NCBI RefSeq assembly: GCF_016428855.1
Contig: NZ_JAELTN010000020.1
Coordinates: 1-64,000 of the forward strand
Length of the DNA: 64,000 bases
Direction: 5' to 3'
Origin: Pedobacter sp. ASV28
Lineage (GTDB): Bacteria > Bacteroidota > Bacteroidia > Sphingobacteriales > Sphingobacteriaceae
Part shown: piece by piece, positions 9,417-18,321 of the stretch
Layout of the letters: each line of letters opens with the position of its first letter
Numbering within the stretch: position 1 is the stretch's first letter
Made by a program: the position numbers and the translations under genes
The notes under the pieces: model-generated
Databases searched by the model: none
Told to the model about the DNA's origin: nothing
The model's input: only the letters and a program-made list of their open reading frames with translations

Positions 9417-10028
9417 TTGCTGAAACCAATTCTATTGGAAAAAATATTTGATGAGCTCATTGATAGCTTCATAAAAAACAAAGTTGGTATTGCAGAGAAT
9501 TTTCTGACTATCGAACTTTCTAATCACCTTAAAGAAAATCTGCTCAGACTTTTCAAAAACAAAAAGCTAACAGCAGCTGGTATTGGCAATCAAAAACTAG
9601 TAGACCACGATAAATTTATTAGGAGCGATCAAATTTATTGGCTCGACCGAAAAAACGATAACCCACATGAAAATGCCTTTTTCGATCTCATGGATCTATT
9701 TGTCGCCTATCTTAATGAAACCTGTTATACTGGCATTACTGGCTACGAATTTCATTATACATTATATGAAAAAGGAGCCTTTTACCTTAAGCACCTAGAC
9801 CAGTTCAGAAATAATGACAGCAGGAAATATTCTATAGTTATGTATCTAAATACCTCATGGAATATTAACGACGGTGGCGAGTTATGCATACATCACCCAA
9901 AGCGATTGCAATTGATTAGTCCTAATGAAGGTAAAAGCGTATTCTTTAAGAGCGATGAATTAGTTCACGAAGTATTGTTAACCCATCAACAAAGATTGAG
10001 CATTACAGGCTGGCTAAAAGTCGATTAA
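9417..10028 (+). CDS. 2-oxoglutarate/Fe(II)-dependent oxygenase, prolyl-4-hydroxylase-like
   Basis: Likely a cytosolic hydroxylase of the SM-20/P4H type using O2, Fe(II) and 2-oxoglutarate; substrate unknown (family members hydroxylate proline in proteins). The metal triad can be read as H and D in YLKHLDQF (about residues 121-128) and the distal His in DELVHEVLL; the Arg in QRLSITGW would bind 2-oxoglutarate. The double-stranded beta-helix core is preceded by an all-helical 60-residue N-terminus. Length is 203. There is no ATG until deep in the protein, so TTG 9417 is taken as start; this TTG belongs to a CATCTTTG sequence that also resembles a -7 box, so the exact start (perhaps CTG 9420) is uncertain. 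Confidence 0.8.
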   Translation: MLKPILLEKIFDELIDSFIKNKVGIAENFLTIELSNHLKENLLRLFKNKKLTAAGIGNQKLVDHDKFIRSDQIYWLDRKNDNPHENAFFDLMDLFVAYLNETCYTGITGYEFHYTLYEKGAFYLKHLDQFRNNDSRKYSIVMYLNTSWNINDGGELCIHHPKRLQLISPNEGKSVFFKSDELVHEVLLTHQQRLSITGWLKVD

Positions 10029-10087
10029 AGTTGTCCTTAAAAGAAACCATTACCCATACATTTCGTCATAACTAAGCATTAAATGTA

Positions 10088-10149
10088 GTCATGCTGATTT
10101 TATTTGAGCATCAGCAGAAAGAAAGCCCTAAAATAAATTCAGGGTAACG
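10088..10149. repeat. Intergenic repeat, GTCATGCTGA type
   Basis: Starts GTCATGCTGATTTTATTTGA and ends AAATAAATTCAGGGTAACG; the internal halves GCTGATTTTATTTGAGCATCAGC can fold. Same class as 7681 and 53315. It fills the convergent gap between the oxygenase and the dienelactone hydrolase. Confidence 0.55.
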
Positions 10150-10163
10150 GCACTATTGATTGG

Positions 10164-11018
10164 CTACCCCAATTTCTTCTTAAATAAATCTATGGTACGT
10201 TGCCAAGCCAATTTAGCTGCAGCCTCATTATATCTGGTTGGCGAAGTATCATTATTAAAGGCATGGTTTACCCCGTCATATACATATAATTGATAATCAA
10301 TTTTGTTGGCTTTTAAAGCTTGCTCATAGGCAGGTATCCCAGCATTAATACGTTCGTCCAAGCCACCATAATGCAACAACAAACTTGCCTTAATTTTAGG
10401 TACGTCTTCCGCTTTGCCTTGCGCCCCATAATAAGCTACGGCCACGTTTAAAAGCGGATCACTTGCTGCCAGTTTATTGGCTATCCCTCCACCCCAACAA
10501 AAGCCCACACAACCCGTTTTACCATTGCCATTTTTATGGGTCCTCAAAAACTCCAAGGCCTTCAGATAATTTTGCAGATTTTTGTCGGCATCCAGTTTCC
10601 CAATTAATTCTCTCCCTTTATTTTCATCTTCTGGCGTACCGCCAAAAGGGGAAAGGGCATCAACACCCAAGGCCAAAAAACCGGCCAGCGCCACTCTTTT
10701 AGTCACATCTTTAATATGTGGGGTCAATCCCCTATTTTCATGGATAACCACTACCGCACCCAATTTCTTCTTGTTACCTTTCGGCATGGCCAATAAACCT
10801 TTCATATCACCTTCTGCTCCAGGAAAAGTAATTTCTTCACTAAACACTTCATTGTCACTTACCGTTGCAGCAGCGGCATAATTACTTTCCAAAGCAGGCA
10901 ATATGGTTAAGGCCAATGCTGTGCTGCCTGTTAAAATAGCCAACTTTTTCATAAACTCTTTCCTGCTAAGTTGACTATGTGTATAAGAATCGTAAAGGTT
11001 AATAATTTTCTGATCCAT
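10164..11018 (-). CDS. Dienelactone hydrolase family protein, exported
   Basis: Alpha/beta hydrolase of the carboxymethylenebutenolidase family, expected to hydrolyse a lactone or ester in the periplasm. The mature domain shows GAVVVIHENRGL, the nucleophile elbow GFCWGGG (Cys as in DLH), the acid in GGLDERIN, and the catalytic His in GVNHAFNND. The N-terminus SRKEFMKKLAILTGSTALAL looks like a Tat-type signal (RK in place of RR) or a Sec signal, with a hydrophobic core near residues 25-38. The frame runs 21 codons further up to 11081, but MDQKIINLYDSYTHSQLSRKEF is the conserved beginning, so 11018 is used. Convergent with the upstream oxygenase; monocistronic. Confidence 0.87.
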   Translation of the reverse strand: MDQKIINLYDSYTHSQLSRKEFMKKLAILTGSTALALTILPALESNYAAAATVSDNEVFSEEITFPGAEGDMKGLLAMPKGNKKKLGAVVVIHENRGLTPHIKDVTKRVALAGFLALGVDALSPFGGTPEDENKGRELIGKLDADKNLQNYLKALEFLRTHKNGNGKTGCVGFCWGGGIANKLAASDPLLNVAVAYYGAQGKAEDVPKIKASLLLHYGGLDERINAGIPAYEQALKANKIDYQLYVYDGVNHAFNNDTSPTRYNEAAAKLAWQRTIDLFKKKLG

Positions 11019-11122
11019 GGTTTTGGGCTTAAGGTTTTGCTGATCTAATTTACGGATATTGACATTACCTTCAAAACCCATTTCTACCTCACTAAAATCA
11101 AGCAGAAATGACTTAAACGAAG

Positions 11123-11150
11123 AAAGGCCTTTTAAAAATAAAAGGCCTTT
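11123..11150 (-). terminator. Intrinsic terminator after the receptor-lipoprotein pair
   Basis: 12-bp perfect stem AAAGGCCTTTTA (11123-11134) / TAAAAGGCCTTT (11139-11150) with an AAAA loop, 28 bp beyond the minus-strand stop at 11179. Confidence 0.8.
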
Positions 11151-11178
11151 CTTTAGAATTGTATTAATTTTACTTCAA

Positions 11179-11715
11179 TTACAATGTTTTAATAAATGAA
11201 GTTTGTGTAAAAACTGAAGTTTTTGTTCCATCGGCACTAATAGCTGTAGCTCTTACCGAATAAGTGCTTGCTGCAGATAATCCCAAAGAACTCAACTTCA
11301 ACAAAATTACCCCAGCAAAAACCTTAGTATTAGGATAAGTGGTTGGCAGTAAGGTATAGCTGATACTTTGAGGACCATTTGGAGTGGTATTTGGAGCAGT
11401 TCCTGATAATACGCTGTCATCCTTACCGTTCCAACTTGGGAAATTTACTGTCTTGATCACTGGCGAAGTGGCAGATGTACCATTCAAAATTTCAAGTTTA
11501 AATGCTCCTTGATCTATGTTTGTTGCAGTAGCTCCAAAGTTGATTTGGAGTACAGTACTTGCAATGATAAAAGGACCCGTTTGCTGATACCCTAAGCTGC
11601 TCAACTGCAACGCAGGTAATTTGCTCTCACTTGCCAAAATGTCTGGATCTTTAGTACAAGATGTTATTGAAAATGTTAAAAGTCCAATAAACATTAATGC
11701 GATATATTTTTTCAT
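11179..11715 (-). CDS. Small lipoprotein paired with the TonB-dependent receptor
   Basis: 178 residues with a lipoprotein signal (MKKYIALMFIGLLTFSITSC, Cys20), so a lipid-anchored envelope protein. After the Cys the sequence is Thr/Ser-rich and predicted all-beta, with no catalytic motif I recognise. It starts 21 bp after the stop of the large receptor gene and shares its terminator, so the two form an operon. It occupies the position of a SusD-like or surface substrate-binding lipoprotein but is far too short for SusD. Function unknown; a small accessory ligand-binding protein is the simplest guess. Confidence 0.75.
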   Translation of the reverse strand: MKKYIALMFIGLLTFSITSCTKDPDILASESKLPALQLSSLGYQQTGPFIIASTVLQINFGATATNIDQGAFKLEILNGTSATSPVIKTVNFPSWNGKDDSVLSGTAPNTTPNGPQSISYTLLPTTYPNTKVFAGVILLKLSSLGLSAASTYSVRATAISADGTKTSVFTQTSFIKTL

Positions 11716-11736
11716 ACTATGATTAATTTTAAAATT

Positions 11737-14700
11737 TTAGAAGATATATTTAGCTCCGATCAATAAGCTCCAAGTAGTAGAAGCAGTTGTAGCATCTCTA
11801 AATGGTTGCGTTACCAATTTACCATCCAAGTTACGCATGTTATAAGAAGGAACGCCATTTGCATCAGTACTCAAGTAAGTAATAGGATTGTTATAGGTCG
11901 CAATCTTTTGGATACCCCAATATTTACTCAACAAATTCGGTAAATTAACCACAACAGCGCTAAGTTGCAAAGTGTGTTTAGTATTTCCTGTCTTAATATA
12001 GAAATCTTGAAGAATATTCGCATCAATACGATTATACCAAGGTAAAAATGCAGCATTTCTTTGCGCATATTTTCCTCTATTCTTTTTCAAATAAGGGGTA
12101 TTATTGATAAACTGCTCAAATGCTGCTGCTTGTTGTTCTTTTGTATAAGTATAACCAACACCATTTACTGTAGCAGTATATTGAGTGAAATTCATTTCGC
12201 TAGCATTTCTTGGAATGTACATTAGATCAGAAGAGTTAGCATCACCATTTAGGTCACCGTTAACGGTATAGCTGATTGGCGTGGTTCCTCCAGCCTGGCC
12301 TTGAAAGAACAAACCGAAAGTAGTAGCTCCATGATTTAAATAATCAATTTTGTACGAAAAATTAGCTACCACACGGTGAGGTACATAGAACTGGGTATAA
12401 CCTAATTCCACATCGTTTGTAGTTCCTACGTTATTTGTAGTAGCCCATACACTTCCTGCTGTTGAACCTGCTGTAGCAAAAGCTTCTTTCGCTTGTGTGT
12501 AAGTATAAGCTAGTGAAGCATTAAATCCTCCAGAAAAAGCCTTATTAATTTGACCAGTTAAAGAAGTCGCATAACCTTTATTAGTATTCTCTAATGCAAT
12601 TACAGAATTCAAGTTAGGATAGAATGCCCTGTCATTAGCTGTTACTGCACCGTTTGTTCCGGTACCAACATATCTAACTCTAGTTAAATCACCTTCCTTC
12701 AACACACCGGTTGGCGCTTTCAAGTTGGCATTACGCATTCTCGTAGCATTAATATCTTTGGTAAATAAGCCTTCGAAACTAGCACTAAATCCATCTCCCA
12801 AATTTTTATCCAATGCTAAATTAGCCCTGAAAATTTGAGGAAATTTGAAGTTTTCGTCAATTACTACTGTGGCAGACTGAACTGCTGTACCAGCAATTTG
12901 AGGGAATAAATTAGCATAAACACTTGGATCTTTTACTAATTTAATATTTTGCAATTGAGCTGCTGTAGCTACACCTCCAAAGTTATACATCGCTGTATTA
13001 CTAGGGCTGTTTGTTAAATAAACATATGGTATTCTTCCAGTAAAGATACCCATACCACCACGGAAAACCAACGACTTATCATCTAATAAGTTTGCTCTGA
13101 AACCAAATCTAGGAGATAATAAGATTCTTGATTTTGGCCAAGCTCCTGAATTGTAGCTTTTCAAATTTCCATTAGCATCAGGCAACATTAGGGCAGTCAT
13201 TTGAGGGTTTTCTAGAGGATTCTCTAGGTAAATACCTTTATCAGCGCGCAAACCAAAAGTCATTTTGAAATTTTCGTTTACTGCGAACTCATCTTGAGCA
13301 TATAGGCTCAAAGTTCCTACCTTTAAATTTGCAGAAAATACTTTATCAACTCCAGGTACCAATGAGTAATTATAGGTAAACTGAATTGGTGCTCTATCGT
13401 TCAAGAAATCATCCAATGAGTTGTAGATATAAGAACCAGCAGCACCAGGCATATAAGCATTTCCTACCCTTTGGAATTCATAATTTATACCTGCAGTAAG
13501 GGTGTGCTTTCCTGCATAATAGGTTAAGTTGTTATAAATACTAGTGGTATTATCAATTACTTCGTTATTTTTTGTATAAGGATCAGAACCAGCAGTGATA
13601 TAGTTATTTCCTAAGCCATTATAAATATCAATGGTAGGGAATAAATCTCCTTTAGTAGTACGAGGATTATCATACTTTTTCATGGTAAATAACAACTGAT
13701 TTGAAAGCTTTGAATTTATTTTTGAATTCAATTCGGCTGTTACGGTAGTCACCTTGTTCAAGAAACCATAGTTAGAATTTTCGAATGCAATAGAATTTAT
13801 GCTGTAACGACCATTCACTAAGTTTGTACGAGATCCGGTAACATTGGTAACCGTATTTACCCAAGTATGAGAGGCATTATTAGGTGTGCTTTGAGAATTA
13901 ACAGTTTGATCATTTGTTGCATTTAAGTAACTATACTTTACCGTTAATTTATTTTTGTCGTTAATATTCCAATCTACCTTTGCCAAGATTTTGTAGTTCT
14001 TTTCCTGAAACGCTGGAAAATTGTCATATCTACCTGTTTCATATCCGTAGTTATTTCGTAGATAATCTGATACTTTTATTAAGTCTGTAACAGTTGTTGC
14101 CGACTGTGTTCCAGTTCCTGTACCTCCGGTTGGAAAAAAAGCTATACCAGGAGAAGTTGATTCTTCTCTTTCGTAGTTTCCAAAAAAGAACAATTTATTC
14201 TTAATGATTGGACCACCAACAGTAAAACCATATGTTTTTGTACTTGCTTTAGAAACGCTGCTACTAATATCATAATCACCAATCATTGTTCCATTAAAAG
14301 ATTGGTCTTTATAATAGGTATAAGCTGATCCATGGAAAGTGTTCGTTCCGCTTTTTGTAGTTGCATAGATACCTGCTCCTGTAAAGCCCGATTGCCTTAC
14401 ATCAAAAGGAGCTATGTTTATGGAAAGCTCGTCATAAGTTTCAATTGAAATCGGCTGCGCAGTTCCTCCTGGCAATAAAGCAGCTGAAGTACCAAAGGTG
14501 TTGTTCAAATTAGCTCCATCAACCGTTACGCTATTTAACCTGGCATCTCTACCTGCAAAACTTGTACCTGTAGATTGCGGGGTTAAACGGGTAAAGTCAG
14601 TAATGCTCCTTGAAAAAGAAGGCAAGGTAGCTAAGGCTGTTCTATTCACGTTTGTACTAGCACCTTGTTTTTGGGTTACGATACTTTTTGTTCCAACACC

Positions 14701-15072
14701 ACTTATATTTACGGTTTGTAGTACGGTACCTGCACTTGACAATACTACATTTAGTGTATAGGGTTGCCCCAATGACAATACAATATCTGTTTGGGTAGAC
14801 TTCTCGTACCCCATATAGGTCACCTCTACAGTGTAAGGCCCTCCCACACGCATACCAGTAATGTTAAACAAACCATCTTTGTTAGAAACAGAGGTATATA
14901 CTGTTCCAGATGGCACATGCGTAGCTTTTATACTTGCGCCAGGTAGGGTTTCCTTAGAATCCCTGATTGTACCTGAAATTGTAGATGAGGTTACCTGTGC
15001 ATTCGCTACACCGATAAAACCTACAAAAACAAAAACAATCGATACAATTTTTAATAGTAAAGATTTTTTCAT
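11737..15072 (-). CDS. Oar-like TonB-dependent outer-membrane receptor
   Basis: 1111-residue outer-membrane beta-barrel. Order: signal peptide (1-25, cleaved near ANAQ), a CarboxypepD_reg beta-sandwich (about 30-115, TISGTIRDSKETLPGASI), a plug domain (about 120-240), then the barrel to a terminal aromatic (GAKYIF). The carboxypeptidase-regulatory domain plus a barrel with no SusD partner is the Oar/OmpA-related TonB receptor type rather than a SusC. Substrate cannot be read from the sequence; proteins or peptides are suspected for Oar relatives. It is the first gene of a two-gene operon with the lipoprotein at 11179; a TAGATTTG box lies 54-61 bp upstream. The start MKKSLLLKIVSIVFVF gives a proper signal peptide. 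Confidence 0.9.
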   Translation of the reverse strand: MKKSLLLKIVSIVFVFVGFIGVANAQVTSSTISGTIRDSKETLPGASIKATHVPSGTVYTSVSNKDGLFNITGMRVGGPYTVEVTYMGYEKSTQTDIVLSLGQPYTLNVVLSSAGTVLQTVNISGVGTKSIVTQKQGASTNVNRTALATLPSFSRSITDFTRLTPQSTGTSFAGRDARLNSVTVDGANLNNTFGTSAALLPGGTAQPISIETYDELSINIAPFDVRQSGFTGAGIYATTKSGTNTFHGSAYTYYKDQSFNGTMIGDYDISSSVSKASTKTYGFTVGGPIIKNKLFFFGNYEREESTSPGIAFFPTGGTGTGTQSATTVTDLIKVSDYLRNNYGYETGRYDNFPAFQEKNYKILAKVDWNINDKNKLTVKYSYLNATNDQTVNSQSTPNNASHTWVNTVTNVTGSRTNLVNGRYSINSIAFENSNYGFLNKVTTVTAELNSKINSKLSNQLLFTMKKYDNPRTTKGDLFPTIDIYNGLGNNYITAGSDPYTKNNEVIDNTTSIYNNLTYYAGKHTLTAGINYEFQRVGNAYMPGAAGSYIYNSLDDFLNDRAPIQFTYNYSLVPGVDKVFSANLKVGTLSLYAQDEFAVNENFKMTFGLRADKGIYLENPLENPQMTALMLPDANGNLKSYNSGAWPKSRILLSPRFGFRANLLDDKSLVFRGGMGIFTGRIPYVYLTNSPSNTAMYNFGGVATAAQLQNIKLVKDPSVYANLFPQIAGTAVQSATVVIDENFKFPQIFRANLALDKNLGDGFSASFEGLFTKDINATRMRNANLKAPTGVLKEGDLTRVRYVGTGTNGAVTANDRAFYPNLNSVIALENTNKGYATSLTGQINKAFSGGFNASLAYTYTQAKEAFATAGSTAGSVWATTNNVGTTNDVELGYTQFYVPHRVVANFSYKIDYLNHGATTFGLFFQGQAGGTTPISYTVNGDLNGDANSSDLMYIPRNASEMNFTQYTATVNGVGYTYTKEQQAAAFEQFINNTPYLKKNRGKYAQRNAAFLPWYNRIDANILQDFYIKTGNTKHTLQLSAVVVNLPNLLSKYWGIQKIATYNNPITYLSTDANGVPSYNMRNLDGKLVTQPFRDATTASTTWSLLIGAKYIF

Positions 15073-15125
15073 GCTCTTTTTTAATGAATTAAATTGTTTT
15101 GTTAAGATATGTTAAAATAACGCCA

Positions 15126-15133
15126 CAAATCTA
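15126..15133 (-). promoter_or_regulatory. -7 promoter box of the Oar-like receptor operon
   Basis: TAGATTTG on the minus strand, giving a leader of about 45 nt before the ATG at 15072. No clear TTTG at the usual spacing. The divergent region 15073-15405 (333 bp) otherwise holds only AT-rich DNA and the lpdA-side boxes. Confidence 0.55.
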
Positions 15134-15360
15134 GGTATTAATTTGATCATGGTCTTTATTCCAATGTTAAATAATTATTAATTATGCCAAAACTTTTCCA
15201 CAGTTAACACTTGCATTAAACAGCATAAAATACAATAACACAAGACCTTAAATAAAGATTTTATATTTTTGGCGTCTTACATTTATTAATCTTTCATTCA
15301 TACAGCCATTTTATTACAATAGCCACACAGCAGGTCATATGGTTTAACCAACATTTTTTT

Positions 15361-15368
15361 TAATTTTG
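15361..15368 (+). promoter_or_regulatory. -7 promoter box of lpdA
   Basis: Exact TAATTTTG about 38 nt before the lpdA ATG. A second exact match, TATTTTTG, lies at 15264-15271 and could give a longer leader. Confidence 0.5.
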
Positions 15369-15405
15369 GCAACATATTACTAAGTTAATTTCCCTTTAAA
15401 AAGAT

Positions 15406-16794
15406 ATGAACTACGATTTAATTGTTATAGGTAGCGGTCCAGGTGGATATGTTACTGCCATACGAGCTTCGCAATTGGGCTTAAAAACCGCAATTGTAGA
15501 ACGCGAATCTTTAGGTGGAATATGCCTTAACTGGGGCTGTATACCTACTAAAGCGTTATTAAAGAGTGCACAAGTATTCGATTATATCAACCATGCGGCT
15601 GATTACGGTATCACAACCTCAGCGGCCAAGGTGGATTTTGATGCCGTGATCAAGCGTAGTCGCGGTGTAGCCGATGGCATGAGCAAAGGTGTTCAGTTCT
15701 TAATGAAAAAGAACAAAATAGACGTGATTATGGGTTCTGGCAAAGTAAAACCAGGAAACAAAGTTGAAGTTAAAGGTGCTGATGGTTCACAAAAAGAACT
15801 AACAGCTAAAAATATTGTAATTGCTACTGGTGCTCGCTCTAGAGAATTACCCAATTTAAAGCAAGATGGCAAAAAAGTGATTGGCTATCGTCAAGCCATG
15901 GTATTACCTCAACAACCAAAATCGATGGTGGTGGTAGGCTCTGGCGCTATTGGTGTTGAGTTTGCGTACTTCTATGCAACCATGGGTACCAAAGTTACCA
16001 TTGTAGAATTTATGGAAAACGTTGTCCCGGTAGAAGATGAAGACGTATCAAAACAATTGCTACGTAGCTTGAAGAAAACTGGCATAGAAATCATGACTTC
16101 TTCTAGCGTTGAGTCTGTGGATACGAGTGGTACAGGTTGCAAAGTACAGGTTAAAACTGCCAGTGGTATACAAACTATCGAATGTGACATTGTACTTTCT
16201 GCTGCTGGTGTTGTGGCTAACATCGAAAATATTGGCCTTGAAGAAGTAGGCATTAAAACTGATAAAGGCAAAATTGTTGTCGACGAATATTATAATACCT
16301 CAGTAAAAGGATATTACGCTATCGGCGATGTGGTGCCTGGTCAATCCCTAGCTCACGTTGCTTCTGCAGAAGGTATCATTTGCGTTGAAAAGATTGCAGG
16401 CTTACACGTAGAACCTTTAGACTATAATAACATTCCGGGTTGTACTTACTGCTCTCCAGAAATTGCCTCCGTAGGTTATACCGAAAAAGCGGCCAAAGCG
16501 GCTGGTTACGAACTGAAGATCGGAAAATTCCCATTCTCTGCCTCTGGTAAAGCAAGTGCTGCTGGTGCCAAAGATGGTTTCGTAAAACTGATTTTCGATG
16601 CTAAATATGGAGAGCTGCTTGGCGCACATATGATTGGTGCCAATGTAACCGAAATGATTGCCGAGATTGTAGTGGCCCGCAAACTGGAAACCACTGGCCA
16701 TGAAATGATCAAGTCTGTACACCCGCATCCAACCATGAGCGAAGCGATTATGGAGGCTGCAGCTGATGCATACGGAGAAGTCATACACTTATAA
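15406..16794 (+). CDS. lpdA: Dihydrolipoyl dehydrogenase (E3)
   Basis: FAD flavoprotein that reoxidises dihydrolipoamide with NAD+ in the pyruvate, 2-oxoglutarate and branched-chain dehydrogenase complexes and in glycine cleavage. Shows the FAD-binding GSGPGGYVTAIRASQLG at the N-terminus, the redox disulfide in GGICLNWGCIPTK (about residues 40-52), the NAD-binding VVVGSGAIGVEFAYF, a second FAD motif YAIGDV, and the C-terminal active-site HPHPTMSEA. Length 462 is typical. No E1 or E2 gene is adjacent, so the E3 is probably shared among complexes. A perfect 14-bp stem terminator follows. Confidence 0.95.
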   Translation: MNYDLIVIGSGPGGYVTAIRASQLGLKTAIVERESLGGICLNWGCIPTKALLKSAQVFDYINHAADYGITTSAAKVDFDAVIKRSRGVADGMSKGVQFLMKKNKIDVIMGSGKVKPGNKVEVKGADGSQKELTAKNIVIATGARSRELPNLKQDGKKVIGYRQAMVLPQQPKSMVVVGSGAIGVEFAYFYATMGTKVTIVEFMENVVPVEDEDVSKQLLRSLKKTGIEIMTSSSVESVDTSGTGCKVQVKTASGIQTIECDIVLSAAGVVANIENIGLEEVGIKTDKGKIVVDEYYNTSVKGYYAIGDVVPGQSLAHVASAEGIICVEKIAGLHVEPLDYNNIPGCTYCSPEIASVGYTEKAAKAAGYELKIGKFPFSASGKASAAGAKDGFVKLIFDAKYGELLGAHMIGANVTEMIAEIVVARKLETTGHEMIKSVHPHPTMSEAIMEAAADAYGEVIHL

Positions 16795-16813
16795 GTTAAT
16801 TGTTAAACTGTTT

Positions 16814-16850
16814 AAATTGGTTAATTGTTGATAATGCAATTAACCAATTT
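16814..16850 (+). terminator. Intrinsic terminator of lpdA
   Basis: 14-bp perfect stem AAATTGGTTAATTG (16814-16827) / CAATTAACCAATTT (16837-16850), 9-nt loop, with a short T run after it. Confidence 0.75.
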
Positions 16851-16938
16851 TTGTTTAGCATAAATTTCGATTAAACAACTAAGCAAGTCAGCGATTAACC
16901 AGTAAATCGTAATTCGTCAATCTAAAATTGTAAATCAA

Positions 16939-17781
16939 ATGAAACTCTACACCATCAATACAGGAAATTTTAAATTAGATGGCGGTGCTATGTTTGGCGT
17001 AGTTCCAAAATCAATTTGGCAAAAAAGCAATCCGGCAGACGAAAACAATATGTGTTCATGGGCCATGAGATGTTTATTGATTGAAGATGGCAGCCGTTTG
17101 ATACTGGTAGATAATGGTCTGGGCAACAAGCAAGATGAAAAGTTTTTCGGTCATTATTACCTACATGGCGATGATACTCTAGATCAGTCTCTAGCTGCCC
17201 ATGGTTTCCATAGGGATGACATTACCGATGTTTTTCTCACACACCTGCATTTCGACCATTGTGGCGGTTCAATTGAAAGATTCGGGGATCAGCTCCGTCC
17301 GGCTTTTAAAAACGCCATCTATTGGAGCAACCAACAGCATTGGGAATGGGCCATAAAACCAAATGCCAGAGAAAAGGCTTCTTTCTTAAGCGAAAACATT
17401 CTTCCCATACAAGAAAGTGGTCAGTTGAGATTTATTCCAACCCAAAACCATACCCATTTCCATGATGGCATCCATATTCGCTTTGCCTATGGGCATACCG
17501 ATGCTATGATGCTACCACAATTGAGCTATAAAGATAAAACCATTGTTTATATGGCCGATCTTCTGCCTTCTGTCGGGCATATTCCCTTACCTTATGTAAT
17601 GGCCTATGATATGTTCCCTTTGCAGACCTTGAAAGAAAAAGCCGAATTCCTGTCCGAGGCAGCCACAAATGAATACATCCTGTACCTCGAACATGATCCT
17701 ATACATGAATGCTGCACCTTGCAACATACCGAAAGGGGAGTTAGGTTGAAAGATACTTTCTCGCTGAACAACATCCTTTAA
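16939..17781 (+). CDS. Metallo-beta-lactamase-fold hydrolase
   Basis: 280-residue cytosolic metallo-hydrolase with the zinc-binding signature LTHLHFDHCGG (HxHxDH), a second-site His in YGHTDAM, and metal ligands in MADLLPS and LEHDPIHE. The N-terminus MKLYTINTGNFKLDGGAMFGVVPKSIW matches the lactonase-like branch of the superfamily (N-acyl homoserine lactonase AttM/AiiA relatives), but lactonase activity is only a family-level guess. No signal peptide. It stands alone between lpdA and a decayed gene. Confidence 0.85.
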   Translation: MKLYTINTGNFKLDGGAMFGVVPKSIWQKSNPADENNMCSWAMRCLLIEDGSRLILVDNGLGNKQDEKFFGHYYLHGDDTLDQSLAAHGFHRDDITDVFLTHLHFDHCGGSIERFGDQLRPAFKNAIYWSNQQHWEWAIKPNAREKASFLSENILPIQESGQLRFIPTQNHTHFHDGIHIRFAYGHTDAMMLPQLSYKDKTIVYMADLLPSVGHIPLPYVMAYDMFPLQTLKEKAEFLSEAATNEYILYLEHDPIHECCTLQHTERGVRLKDTFSLNNIL

Positions 17782-17857
17782 TGCCTCAAAACATTTGCAG
17801 ATTTATTCGGTTATAGATTAAACAGGCCCCATATAATTAAAATAAGCCATTTAAGCC

Positions 17858-17874
17858 CATCCTTTGTAAGGATG
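17858..17874. repeat. Small perfect hairpin downstream of the metallo-hydrolase gene
   Basis: CATCCTT (17858-17864), 3-nt loop, AAGGATG (17868-17874). It is followed by the related TCCTTTAAGGA at 17881. Possibly a weak terminator of the hydrolase gene at 16939. Confidence 0.4.
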
Positions 17875-17964
17875 ATTTAATCCTTTAAGGAGGATAATAT
17901 TTATTTTAATGTTTCAGGCACAGCCTGATCATGAAAACAATAAAAAGGCTACGTAGGTGAATAA

Positions 17965-18315
17965 ACTATTATTTTATTTATCCGTATTATTAAGATTGGA
18001 AATAGTTTGATTTTTCACCCCATCAATCTAGGAACTTTCGTATCTTATACACTAGGCAGAAATTTTGATAAGAAATTTGATCCCAATCAGTATCCCGATG
18101 GTTATTATTGGTGGTCTACTGCCATGAAAATACATTTAAGCTTCGGTACCTAATTAAAAATACTGGGAGATCGCAGCTCAAAGATAAAGCCGGTAAGCCT
18201 ATATGCAAAAACAAACAACAACAACCTTCACGCCATCAGCTGGTTTGAAAATAGAACTACTATACCTATAAATAGATTTTTTTTCATGGGCCATGGCCTA
18301 AGTATTTATTTTTAG
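17965..18315 (+). pseudogene. Decayed C-terminal part of an outer-membrane-type protein
   Basis: Between the stop at 17962 and the TAG at 18313 one frame reads as a good protein broken by a single TAA at 18151. Before it: INLGTFVSYTLGRNFDKKF and YPDGYYWWSTAMKIHLSFGT. After it: DRSSKIKPVSLYAKTNNNNL, then AISWFENRTTIPINRFFFMG ending GLSIYF. Alternating hydrophobic strands and a terminal aromatic are typical of outer-membrane barrels. No start codon or signal peptide is left. I do not recognise the family. The rest of 17782-18321 holds only small hairpins. Strand and frame are clear; the pseudogene call is an inference from the stops and missing 5' half. Confidence 0.5.
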
Positions 18316-18321
18316 CAACAG

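Noticed and set aside
10463-10881. Two plus-strand frames of 79 and 99 codons opposite the dienelactone hydrolase
   Set aside because: Antisense shadows; biased, low-complexity residues and no start signals.
15264-15271. TATTTTTG as main lpdA promoter
   Set aside because: Matches the consensus but is 135 nt from the ATG; the TAATTTTG at 15361 is closer, so this is left as an alternative.
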